Positions 1 to 6,826 of a stretch of 64,000 nucleotides of DNA are shown piece after piece. Location of the stretch: positions 186,001 to 250,000 of the forward strand of contig NZ_JOEY01000024.1 in assembly GCF_000718165.1 (NCBI RefSeq). The letters are read 5' to 3'. Both the position numbers and the translations under genes were made by a program. Within the stretch, counting starts at the first letter, position 1; the number at the start of each line of letters is the position of its first letter. A model generated the notes under the pieces. The model ran no database searches and was not told the DNA's origin. It was given only the letters and a program-made list of their open reading frames with translations. This DNA is from Streptomyces fulvoviolaceus (GTDB taxonomy: Bacteria; Actinomycetota; Actinomycetes; Streptomycetales; Streptomycetaceae).

Positions 1-1
1 C

Positions 2-1129
2 GCAGCCGGCGCGGACATCCTCCTCGTGTCCCCCGAGGCGACCCCCTCGGTCGAGGCGATGGCGGACGCGGGCGAGATCACCTGGGAGAAGCGCCCCTAC
101 GCGGAAGGCGACCTCGCCGACGCCTGGTACGCCCTGATCGCCACCGGTGACAAGGACGCGTCCGCCGCCGCCTCCGCGGAGGCGGAGCGGCACCGGGTCT
201 GGTGCGTCCGCTCGGACGACGCCGACGCGGCGACGGCCTGGACCCCGGCCACCGGCCACAGCGAGGGCGTGACGATCGCCGTCCTCACCACGAACGCGCG
301 CGGCCGCGACCCGCGCCACACCGCCGCGATCCGTGACGCGGTGGTGGAAGGCCTCCGCGACGGCACCCTGGTGGCGCCCCACCACCGCACCCGAACGACC
401 GGCGTCGCCCTCGTCGGCGGTGGCCCCGGCGACCCGGACCTGATCACGGTCCGCGGCCGCCGCCTCCTCGCCGCGGCCGACGTCGTCATCGCGGACCGCC
501 TCGGCCCGCGCGACCTCCTCGCCGAACTCCCGCCGCACGTCGAGGTGATCGACGCGGCGAAGATCCCGTACGGCCGCTTCATGGCCCAGGAGGCCATCAA
601 CAACGCCCTGATCGAGCACGCCAAGCAGGGCAAGTCGGTCGTACGCCTCAAGGGCGGGGACCCGTACGTCTTCGGCCGTGGCATGGAGGAGCTCCAGGCG
701 CTCGCCGAGGCCGGCATCCCGTGCACCGTCGTCCCCGGTATCTCCAGCTCGATCTCGGTCCCGGGCGCGGTCGGCATCCCGGTCACCCACCGCGGTGTCG
801 CCCACGAGTTCACGGTGGTCAGCGGCCATGTCGCCCCCGACGACGAGCGCTCCCTGGTCGACTGGCCGTCGCTGGCCAAGCTGACCGGCACGCTCGTGAT
901 CCTCATGGGCGTCGACAAGATCGGCCGGATCGCCGAGACGCTGGTGGCCCACGGCAAGTCCCCGGACACCCCGGTCGCCCTCGTCCAGGAGGGCACGACG
1001 GCCGCCCAGCGCCGGGTCGACGCGACCCTGGCGACGGTCGCCGAGACGGTGGTGAACGAGGACGTGAAGCCCCCGGCCGTCATCGTCATCGGCGAGGTCG
1101 TGAAGGTCGGCCCGGACCCCTCCGCGTAA
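2..1129 (+). CDS. cobA: Uroporphyrinogen-III C-methyltransferase / siroheme synthase, 5'-truncated by window
   Basis: The frame is open to the left edge, so the true start lies outside the window. Residues up to about 120 look like the end of a CysG-type Rossmann domain (precorrin-2 dehydrogenase/ferrochelatase). The rest is a complete SAM-dependent tetrapyrrole methylase: VALVGGGPGDPDLITVRG at the start of the domain, the RLKGGDPYVFGRG block and VVPGISS. The enzyme methylates uroporphyrinogen III at C2 and C7 to give precorrin-2, feeding siroheme and cobalamin. The fusion of both domains is CysG-like, although Streptomyces genes of this type are usually called cobA. I see no cobalamin riboswitch, but the 5' end is missing. 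Confidence 0.93.
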   Translation, partial: AAGADILLVSPEATPSVEAMADAGEITWEKRPYAEGDLADAWYALIATGDKDASAAASAEAERHRVWCVRSDDADAATAWTPATGHSEGVTIAVLTTNARGRDPRHTAAIRDAVVEGLRDGTLVAPHHRTRTTGVALVGGGPGDPDLITVRGRRLLAAADVVIADRLGPRDLLAELPPHVEVIDAAKIPYGRFMAQEAINNALIEHAKQGKSVVRLKGGDPYVFGRGMEELQALAEAGIPCTVVPGISSSISVPGAVGIPVTHRGVAHEFTVVSGHVAPDDERSLVDWPSLAKLTGTLVILMGVDKIGRIAETLVAHGKSPDTPVALVQEGTTAAQRRVDATLATVAETVVNEDVKPPAVIVIGEVVKVGPDPSA

Positions 1130-1193
1130 CCGCGGGTAACACAACCCGCTCCCAGCCGTTGGCACCACACCCAGGACAAGGCAGTATCACCCT

Positions 1194-2012
1194 GTGGCCG
1201 ATCTCATCACCGTCGAGGACCCCGACGACCCGCGCCTGCACGACTACACGGGCCTGACCGACGTCGAACTGCGCCGCAAGCGCGAACCGGCCGAGGGCCT
1301 GTTCATCGCCGAGGGCGAGAAGGTCATCCGCCGGGCCAAGGACGCCGGGTACGAGATGCGTTCGATGCTGCTGTCCGCCAAGTGGGTCGACGTCATGCGC
1401 GACGTCATAGACGAGCTCCCGGCCCCGGTGTACGCGGTCAGCCCGGAGCTCGCCGAACAGGTCACCGGCTACCACGTGCACCGCGGCGCGCTCGCCTCGA
1501 TGCAGCGCAAGCCGCTGCCCACGGCCGCCGACCTCCTCCAGACGGCCCGCCGGGTCGTGGTCATGGAGTCGGTCAACGACCACACCAACATCGGCGCGAT
1601 CTTCCGCTCGGCGGCCGCCCTCGGCATGGACGCGGTCCTGCTGTCCCCGGACTGCGCGGACCCGTTGTACCGCCGCAGCGTCAAGGTCTCCATGGGCGCG
1701 GTCTTCTCGGTCCCCTACGCCCGCCTCGACACCTGGCCCAAGGGCCTGGAGTCGGTCCGCGAGGCCGGCTTCACCCTCCTCGCCCTCACCCCGGACCCCA
1801 AGGCCAGGACCCTCGACGAGGCCGCTCCCCACAAGATGGACCGGGTGTCCCTGATGCTCGGCGCCGAGGGCGACGGCCTCTCCACCCAGGCCCTGGTCGC
1901 CGCCGACGAATGGGTGCGCATCCCCATGGCCCACGGCGTCGACTCCCTCAACGTGGGCGCGGCGGCCGCGGTCGCCTTCTACGCGGTGGCGACGGGCCGC
2001 CCGCAGGCCTAG
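1194..2012 (+). CDS. TrmH/SpoU-family RNA 2'-O-methyltransferase
   Basis: 272 residues from a GTG start. The C-terminal half carries the three SPOUT knot motifs: NIGAIFRSAAALG, LMLGAEGDGLS and SLNVGAAAAVAFY. The N-terminal part resembles the SpoU substrate-binding domain (EGLFIAEGEKVIRRA). The family methylates ribose 2'-OH in rRNA or tRNA using SAM; the exact target cannot be read from sequence. The gene follows the uroporphyrinogen methylase after 64 nt and converges on the kinase gene. The two stop codons abut with no bases between them (2010-2012 and 2013-2015), so the transcripts must terminate inside each other's coding region. Confidence 0.9.
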   Translation: MADLITVEDPDDPRLHDYTGLTDVELRRKREPAEGLFIAEGEKVIRRAKDAGYEMRSMLLSAKWVDVMRDVIDELPAPVYAVSPELAEQVTGYHVHRGALASMQRKPLPTAADLLQTARRVVVMESVNDHTNIGAIFRSAAALGMDAVLLSPDCADPLYRRSVKVSMGAVFSVPYARLDTWPKGLESVREAGFTLLALTPDPKARTLDEAAPHKMDRVSLMLGAEGDGLSTQALVAADEWVRIPMAHGVDSLNVGAAAAVAFYAVATGRPQA

Positions 2013-3458
2013 CTAGTCGTTGCGACTGAGCGTCGACTCGTACCGCTCGGACATCAACTGCCCCTTCAGAGGCGCGTAGTCCGGCGGCACATGGACCTGC
2101 TCCTGCTGTCGTACGACGTCACGGTCGTCGCCGAGGCCACGCGGCGGTCCCTGGCAGCCCTGGGCCGCCGCGATGCCGAGCGCCACGAGCAGCGTGACGA
2201 CGACGAACACGAACAGCCGCTGACGCAGCAGCCGGGGATTCGCGGGCCGCCGGCCTGTCCCGGTGGTCCTGGGGCCCGGCCGCCCCGTACCACTGCGCGG
2301 CGCGGTACGACTCCCGCTGCCGGAACGGGGCGTGTTCCGCGAGGCCGGTGTGGGCCGCGCCCCGGACCGGGACGACGACGCCGGCGTACCGTTGCCGCGC
2401 GAGGGCCCGCCACCACGTGACGGGGTTCCGCCCCGCACCGGCCCGGAACCGCGAGCCGCGCCGCTGCCCCGAGGTGCGGGAGTCCCCTGAGTGCCTTGGC
2501 CGCCCTGCGGGCCCTGCTGCCCCTGCGGTCGCCGCTGGGCCGTCCGCTCCGGATAGGTGTCCGAGAGCCGCCCGGTGGGCCGGTCCGCCTCCCCGCCGCG
2601 CGGCGCGGGCGGACGCAGGTCCGCGAGTCCCTGTGCCTCACGGGCCGCGATCTCCTTGAGGCGCAGCGACAGCTGAAGCGTGCTGGGCCGCTCCTCGGGA
2701 TCCTTGGCCAGACACGCCCGGACGAGCGGAGCCAGGGCGTCCGGTACGCCGTGCAGCTGCGCCTCCTCGTGCACCACGCGGTACAGCATCACCTCGGAAC
2801 TGCCGTGCCCGAAGGGCGAGTCGCCCATCGATGCGTACGCCAGGGTCGCGCCGAGGGAGAAGACGTCCGTGGCCGGCGTCACCGCGGCGCCACGCACCTG
2901 CTCCGGCGCGAGGAAGCCGGGGGAGCCCACGGCCGTACCGACATGAGTGAGCGTGGAGGCCCCGGTCGCCCAGGCGATGCCGAAGTCGATGATCCGCGGC
3001 CCCTTGGGGGACAGCAGAATGTTGGACGGCTTCAGGTCCCGGTGCACGACGCCCGCCTCGTGCACGGCGACCAGCCCCTCCGACAGGGCGGCCCCGATGG
3101 CGGCGACCTCGGCCGCGACCAGCGAGCCCGCGTCGGCGACCTTGTCGTGCAGGGAGGGCCCGGGCACGTACTGGGTGGCGAACCACGGGCGGTCGGCGTC
3201 GAGGTCGGCGGCGACGAGCCGTGCCGTACACCCGCCGCGAATCCGCCGCGCCGCCGACACCTCACGTGCGAAGCGCGACCGGAACTCCTGATCCTCCGCC
3301 AGGTCAGGCCGGATGACCTTCAGGGCGACCCGTTGCCCCTTGCGGTCGGAGCCCAGGTAGACGACACCCATCCCGCCCGCGCCGAGCCGTCTGTGAAGCC
3401 TGAACGAGCCGACGACGCGCGGGTCCTCGCGCCTCAGGCGCATCATCGCCATGTTCAT
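2013..3458 (-). CDS. Membrane-anchored serine/threonine protein kinase
   Basis: About 481 residues from ATG 3458; in-frame alternatives are GTG 3488 and ATG 3452. The Hanks kinase domain covers about residues 19-280: glycine loop LGAGGMGVVYLG, VALKV with the ATP lysine near 47, catalytic HRDLKPSN, metal-binding DFG in IIDFGIAW and APEQVRG in the activation segment. A disordered linker rich in Pro, Gly, Arg, Ser and Thr follows, then one membrane helix (LFVFVVVTLLVALGIAAA) and a short outer tail. There are no PASTA repeats, so no muropeptide-sensing module is visible. It belongs to the Pkn/AfsK-like family of Streptomyces; the signal and the substrates are unknown. Confidence 0.92.
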   Translation of the reverse strand: MNMAMMRLRREDPRVVGSFRLHRRLGAGGMGVVYLGSDRKGQRVALKVIRPDLAEDQEFRSRFAREVSAARRIRGGCTARLVAADLDADRPWFATQYVPGPSLHDKVADAGSLVAAEVAAIGAALSEGLVAVHEAGVVHRDLKPSNILLSPKGPRIIDFGIAWATGASTLTHVGTAVGSPGFLAPEQVRGAAVTPATDVFSLGATLAYASMGDSPFGHGSSEVMLYRVVHEEAQLHGVPDALAPLVRACLAKDPEERPSTLQLSLRLKEIAAREAQGLADLRPPAPRGGEADRPTGRLSDTYPERTAQRRPQGQQGPQGGQGTQGTPAPRGSGAARGSGPVRGGTPSRGGGPSRGNGTPASSSRSGARPTPASRNTPRSGSGSRTAPRSGTGRPGPRTTGTGRRPANPRLLRQRLFVFVVVTLLVALGIAAAQGCQGPPRGLGDDRDVVRQQEQVHVPPDYAPLKGQLMSERYESTLSRND

Positions 3459-3545
3459 CCCCGCTGCCCGGTCCGTGTGACGTGCCACAGCTTACGTTTC
3501 CATGGCCCGCCGCGCGCAGAGGCCGCGCCCTCTCGGACCGATCGA

Positions 3546-3568
3546 TTGTCAGTGCCGGGTGGGAGACT
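3546..3568 (+). promoter_or_regulatory. Near-match to RecA-NDp/PafBC DNA-damage promoter
   Basis: TTGTCAGTG (3546-3554), an 8-nt spacer, then GAGACT (3563-3568). The actinobacterial damage-promoter consensus is TTGTCRGTG-N8-TANNNT; only the first T of the second box is missing. It lies about 86 nt before the GTG of the small gene at 3655. Confidence 0.4.
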
Positions 3569-3654
3569 TGAGGGGTGGTCAGGGAGCCCGCGAACAGGCC
3601 GACTTCGACCTGCCTGTGATCCCAACCACCCGTCGCAGAAGGGGGATTGGACGC

Positions 3655-3930
3655 GTGAAGGGTGATCGCGTGGAGATAGTCGTGGACGCAGGGGACACGA
3701 CGCGTACGTACGAGGTGGTGGCGAGCAGGGCGGGCCGCCGGGTGGAGACGGCGGTACGCCGAGGTGTCGTGGAAGTGAGCGAAGTCACCCGCAGTGGCTC
3801 CGTCGTCCGCACGGCCCGCTTCATGGCGACCCGGGTCCTGGCACTGGTCGAGCAGCCGGTGCCGCGAGAGGACAGCTCGGAGAAAGACGGACACACCGGG
3901 CGACCCCTCCGGGAGGACCCCGAGACCTAG
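3655..3930 (+). CDS. Small conserved basic/acidic protein of unknown function
   Basis: 91 residues from GTG 3655, chosen because AGAAGGGGGA lies at 3637-3646. The frame is open further upstream to 3502, but that stretch has poor codon character. The core is beta-rich (VEIVVDAGDTTRTYEVVAS, then RRGVVEVSEVTRSGSVVRTARFMATRVLALVE) and the tail is acidic and disordered. There is no signal peptide and no membrane helix. I do not recognise a named family. Its only distinctive feature is the near-match to a DNA-damage-type promoter upstream (3546-3568), so a role in the damage response is a testable inference, not a call. Confidence 0.7.
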   Translation: MKGDRVEIVVDAGDTTRTYEVVASRAGRRVETAVRRGVVEVSEVTRSGSVVRTARFMATRVLALVEQPVPREDSSEKDGHTGRPLREDPET

Positions 3931-4128
3931 GTCCTCGTCTCCACCCATGGGAGTACTCCGCAGGTCATGGCTCATCCTCCGGGAGGCCCGGCAATCGGTA
4001 CGAGGGCATGACGTGCGGCAGGCGCCGGACGCCTAGATTTGAGGTCAAGCGGCGGGTGCAGCACTCGTCCCCCGAGGTCAGACACCCGCCGCTGCCAACC
4101 ACAATGGAGAACGGTCAGGAGAGGGACC

Positions 4129-4308
4129 ATGGCCCACACGGCACCGCGGACGATGATCCGCACACAAAAGCGCCGCACGGGTCGTCGCCACCCCTTGGTG
4201 GCGACGCTCATGGCCCTTCCCCTGGCGGTCCTGCTCCTCGTCGTCTTCGACGGCTGGGAGACAGTGGCCACACAAGCGTCGTCCGTGGGAGTGATGCTGG
4301 GGCGCTGA
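4129..4308 (+). CDS. Small single-pass membrane peptide
   Basis: 59 residues from ATG 4129, preceded by a strong ribosome site AGGAGAGGG (4117-4125). The N-terminus is basic (RTQKRRTGRRH) and is followed by one helix (PLVATLMALPLAVLLLVVF) and a short outer tail, giving an N-in topology. I do not recognise the function. A hairpin terminator lies 88 nt downstream. Confidence 0.6.
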   Translation: MAHTAPRTMIRTQKRRTGRRHPLVATLMALPLAVLLLVVFDGWETVATQASSVGVMLGR

Positions 4309-4395
4309 GCGGCGACCCCAGGCCCGGAAGAGCGGTCCGGGCGGGGACATCCACCCATGAAACCCCGTGGGGACGGGGGTGCGGCGGACGGCACA

Positions 4396-4429
4396 AATGC
4401 CGGCGCAGCTGGGGAGCTGCGCCGGCATT
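4396..4429 (+). terminator. Perfect 15-bp hairpin terminator
   Basis: AATGCCGGCGCAGCT (4396-4410), a GGGG loop, and its exact complement at 4415-4429. There is no U-tract, as is usual for Streptomyces. It sits behind the small membrane peptide gene. Confidence 0.75.
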
Positions 4430-4548
4430 GCTGTGCGCCGACACATGTTCACGGCGCGACACCGGCCAGTGAACCCACTCCGTCCGGCGGACCCCCACCC
4501 ACCCGCAGAGGGCGCGCCCTTTGATCGCCGTCCGGCATCTATCAGCCT

Positions 4549-4638
4549 GTCCGGCGCTCGCTTCCCAACGCTGTTCACGGCACCTTCCAGCCGGTCCGGC
4601 GCTCGCTTCCCAACGCCGTTCACGGCATCTGTCAGCCC
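4549..4638. repeat. Two tandem 45-bp units
   Basis: Units 4549-4593 and 4594-4638 both begin GTCCGGCGCTCGCTTCCCAA and differ at a few positions. A third GTCCGGCG begins at 4639 in the same phase and runs into the dispersed element at 4633-4699. A shorter GTCCGGCATCT copy lies just before, at 4530. Confidence 0.8.
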
Positions 4639-4699
4639 GTCCGGCGTTTGAGGACGAGGCCGTTCAGGCCGAAGGGGGGTCTGGGGGCGCAGCCCCCAG
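4633..4699 (+). repeat. Dispersed intergenic element, copy A
   Basis: It begins CAGCCCGTCCGGCGTTTGAG and ends in a hairpin CTGGGGGC-GCA-GCCCCCAG (4681-4699). Related copies lie at 29713-29779, 36977-37048 and 54173-54244 (minus). It sits in the 505-nt gene-free stretch 4309-4813, where I otherwise see only the terminator and the 45-bp repeats. Confidence 0.85.
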
Positions 4700-4813
4700 C
4701 GGGGTCGAAGGGGCGGAGCCCCTGGTGATGCACACCACCGCCGGGCACCTGACAACCCGCCCGAACAACCTGCGTACCCTCGCGAACAGACCCGCACGCC
4801 CCCAGGGAGCCCC

Positions 4814-5761
4814 GTGACCACCACCCCCCTGCTCACCGAGCTCACCCTCCGAGCCGGCACGGAGGCCCACGCACGCCGCCGTACACCCTCGACCTGCCCC
4901 TGCGGAGCGACCACCACCCTCGCCGATCGCCCCGACGCCACAGTCGTCCGTCACGCCGACACGGTCGCCAAGGCCCACGCCCCCGACACCGACCAAACCG
5001 AGCTGACACCCCGCCTCACCACCGCCACCCACCTCCCCGACCTCCTCCTCCCCCCGCTCAGCCCGACGCCCGTCGACCTGCACGGCAGACTCGTCACGTT
5101 CTGGCCGTACGGCACCCCCGTGGACCCGGAGAACCCGGACGCGGCCCCCTGGGAACCCGCCGCCACCCTCCTCGCCCGCCTCCACCGAACCCCCGCCCCG
5201 ACCCACCTGCCCCCGATGCGCGGCCCCGCCAAAGCCGCGCTCGCCGTCGCCCGCCTACGGGACGCCACCTCGCACCCGGCCGTCGCCGACGTCCTGCACG
5301 CCTGGTCCGCCCTCCCCGCCTGGGCGCGCGCGGAGGCCCCCATGCCGGACACCACCACCCTGTGCCACGGCGACCTCCACCTCGGCCAGCTCGTACGCCA
5401 CCCGGCCCCCGACGGCCCCTGGCGGCTCATCGACGTCGACGACCTCGGCGTCGGCGTCCCGGCTTGGGACCTGGCCCGCCCGGCGGCCTGGTACGCCTGC
5501 GGCCTGCTCTCGCCCGAGGACTGGGCCCGCTTCCTCGCCGCCTATCGCGCGGCGGGCGGACCGGCCGTCCCGGCGGACGGTGACCCCTGGCCGGCCCTGG
5601 ACATCCCCGCCCGTGCGCTCACCGTGCAGACCGCGGCCCGCGCGATCGCGAAGGCGGTCGCGGCGGACCGGCCCCTGGACGAGGTGGAGCAGGCGGTGGT
5701 CGACGCCTGTGGCCGAATGGGTTCCACCCCGCCGCAGTTGGCACACGGTTTCCCAAAGTAG
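4814..5761 (+). CDS. Aminoglycoside-phosphotransferase-fold kinase-like protein
   Basis: 315 residues from a GTG start. It has the APH/choline-kinase catalytic loop CHGDLHLGQLV and the metal-binding segment WRLIDVDDLGVG. Gln replaces the usual Asn at the end of the catalytic loop, as in maltokinase-type members. The N-terminal lobe is short and poorly conserved. The family phosphorylates small-molecule hydroxyl groups; the substrate cannot be deduced, and drug resistance should not be assumed. It is followed after 80 nt by the zinc-ribbon gene. Confidence 0.8.
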   Translation: MTTTPLLTELTLRAGTEAHARRRTPSTCPCGATTTLADRPDATVVRHADTVAKAHAPDTDQTELTPRLTTATHLPDLLLPPLSPTPVDLHGRLVTFWPYGTPVDPENPDAAPWEPAATLLARLHRTPAPTHLPPMRGPAKAALAVARLRDATSHPAVADVLHAWSALPAWARAEAPMPDTTTLCHGDLHLGQLVRHPAPDGPWRLIDVDDLGVGVPAWDLARPAAWYACGLLSPEDWARFLAAYRAAGGPAVPADGDPWPALDIPARALTVQTAARAIAKAVAADRPLDEVEQAVVDACGRMGSTPPQLAHGFPK

Positions 5762-5841
5762 GGTGCAACCGACCGCAGCCGGACAGAGTCTGTCCTGGCG
5801 TAACGCGAAGCAGGACCGACCGGCGAGGAGTTGAGCCGACG

Positions 5842-6141
5842 ATGCAGTGTCCGAAGTGTCACGCACCGATGCACACGTACAACCGCAATGGTGTCCAGAT
5901 CGAGCAGTGCAGCGGCTGCCGCGGGATATTTCTCGACTACGGCGAGCTGGAGGCACTGACCCGCATGGAGTCCCAGTGGGGAGCCGGTCAAGCCGTCCCG
6001 CCGCCCCCGGCCGCCCCGCAGTACCCGGCCCAGCCCGTCGCTCCCGCCTGGGGCGCGCAGCATGGCGGCGGCCACTACGGCGGTCACCACGGAGGCCACC
6101 ACCGCAACAAGGGCTTCGGCCGCATGCTGTTCTCCAGCTGA
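5842..6141 (+). CDS. TFIIB-type zinc-ribbon protein with His-rich tail
   Basis: 99 residues. CPKCHAPM at residues 3-10 and CSGCRGIFLDYGELEAL after about residue 28 form a four-cysteine zinc ribbon of the TF_Zn_Ribbon type. The middle is Pro/Ala-rich and the tail contains a Gly/His cluster (HGGGHYGGHHGGHH) that could bind metal. Members are common in actinobacteria and their role is unknown. GGCGAGGAG (5821-5829) acts as ribosome site. Confidence 0.85.
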   Translation: MQCPKCHAPMHTYNRNGVQIEQCSGCRGIFLDYGELEALTRMESQWGAGQAVPPPPAAPQYPAQPVAPAWGAQHGGGHYGGHHGGHHRNKGFGRMLFSS

Positions 6142-6153
6142 CCGAGAGACGAG

Positions 6154-6183
6154 GAAGCCCCCGGCCGCAGGGCCGGGGGCTTC
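6154..6183. terminator. 13-bp hairpin shared by zinc-ribbon gene and tRNA operon
   Basis: GAAGCCCCCGGCC (6154-6166), loop GCAG, exact complement 6171-6183. It lies 12 nt after the zinc-ribbon stop and 6 nt after the 3' end of the last tRNA-Val on the other strand, so it can serve both. Confidence 0.8.
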
Positions 6184-6189
6184 GGTGTG

Positions 6190-6261
6190 TGGACGATACT
6201 GGGATTGAACCAGTGACCTCTTCCGTGTCAGGGAAGCGCTCTCCCGCTGAGCTAATCGTCC
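6190..6261 (-). tRNA. tRNA-Val (GAC), third Val copy of the operon
   Basis: Acceptor GGACGAT pairs with ATCGTCC. The anticodon stem CTTCC/GGAAG encloses loop CTGACAC, with anticodon GAC. Discriminator is A. CCA is not encoded. Last gene of the five-tRNA operon. Confidence 0.96.
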
Positions 6262-6282
6262 TCGGGAACTGCATCTACTGCG

Positions 6283-6354
6283 TGCGCGATACTGGGATTG
6301 AACCAGTGACCTCTTCCGTGTCAGGGAAGCGCTCTCCCGCTGAGCTAATCGCGC
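6283..6354 (-). tRNA. tRNA-Val (GAC), second Val copy
   Basis: The body is identical to its neighbours, but the acceptor is GCGCGAT/ATCGCGC. Pairs 2-71 and 3-70 have changed on both sides relative to the other copies. Anticodon GAC, discriminator A. Confidence 0.96.
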
Positions 6355-6388
6355 GGGACAGACCTTCGATGATCTGTCGAAGATCCAG

Positions 6389-6460
6389 TGGACGATACTG
6401 GGATTGAACCAGTGACCTCTTCCGTGTCAGGGAAGCGCTCTCCCGCTGAGCTAATCGTCC
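6389..6460 (-). tRNA. tRNA-Val (GAC), first Val copy
   Basis: Acceptor GGACGAT/ATCGTCC, anticodon loop CTGACAC. Only 4 nt separate it from the upstream tRNA-Cys 3' end, three of which are that tRNA's encoded CCA. Confidence 0.96.
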
Positions 6461-6464
6461 TTGG

Positions 6465-6535
6465 AGGTGGAGACGGGATTTGAACCCGTGTAGACGGCTT
6501 TGCAGGCCGTTGCCTCGCCTCTCGGCCACTCCACC
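6465..6535 (-). tRNA. tRNA-Cys (GCA)
   Basis: Acceptor GGTGGAG/CTCCACC, anticodon stem ACGGC/GCCGT with loop CTGCAAA, discriminator U as expected for Cys. CCA is encoded (6464-6462). Confidence 0.96.
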
Positions 6536-6574
6536 AGGAGCGTAGGGGTTCGGGAAGATCCCCCACTTCCTGCG

Positions 6575-6647
6575 AGCGGACGACCAGGTTCGAACTGGCG
6601 ACCTCAACCTTGGCAAGGTTGCGCTCTACCAACTGAGCTACGTCCGC
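6575..6647 (-). tRNA. tRNA-Gly (GCC), first gene of the operon
   Basis: Acceptor GCGGACG/CGTCCGC, anticodon stem CAACC/GGTTG with loop TTGCCAA, discriminator U. Confidence 0.96.
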
Positions 6648-6689
6648 TTGTCGTTTCCGGCCCGCTCGCGCGTCCCGGTGACGTGTTGA

Positions 6690-6717
6690 ACTCTAGCGGA
6701 TTCCGGAGCCAGTACAA
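6690..6717 (-). promoter_or_regulatory. Vegetative promoter of the tRNA operon
   Basis: On the minus strand TTGTAC (6717-6712), a 16-nt spacer and TAGAGT (6695-6690). The -10 fits the Streptomyces TAGRRT consensus and lies about 43 nt before the tRNA-Gly 5' end. Confidence 0.6.
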
Positions 6718-6813
6718 AAACGCGTTTGCGCAGCGTGCTGCGCTGCGCATGGCGACAGACGTGGTCAGGGCACCCGAGGGGACATGACCAGGTCACTCGC
6801 AGGTCACCCGCCA

Positions 6814-6819
6814 TAGACT
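6814..6819 (+). promoter_or_regulatory. -10 box implying a leaderless pabB-like mRNA
   Basis: TAGACT ends 7 nt before the GTG at 6827, and no ribosome site lies between. Transcription would start at or next to the start codon. A clear -35 is not seen. Confidence 0.5.
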
Positions 6820-6826
6820 CGACTGC

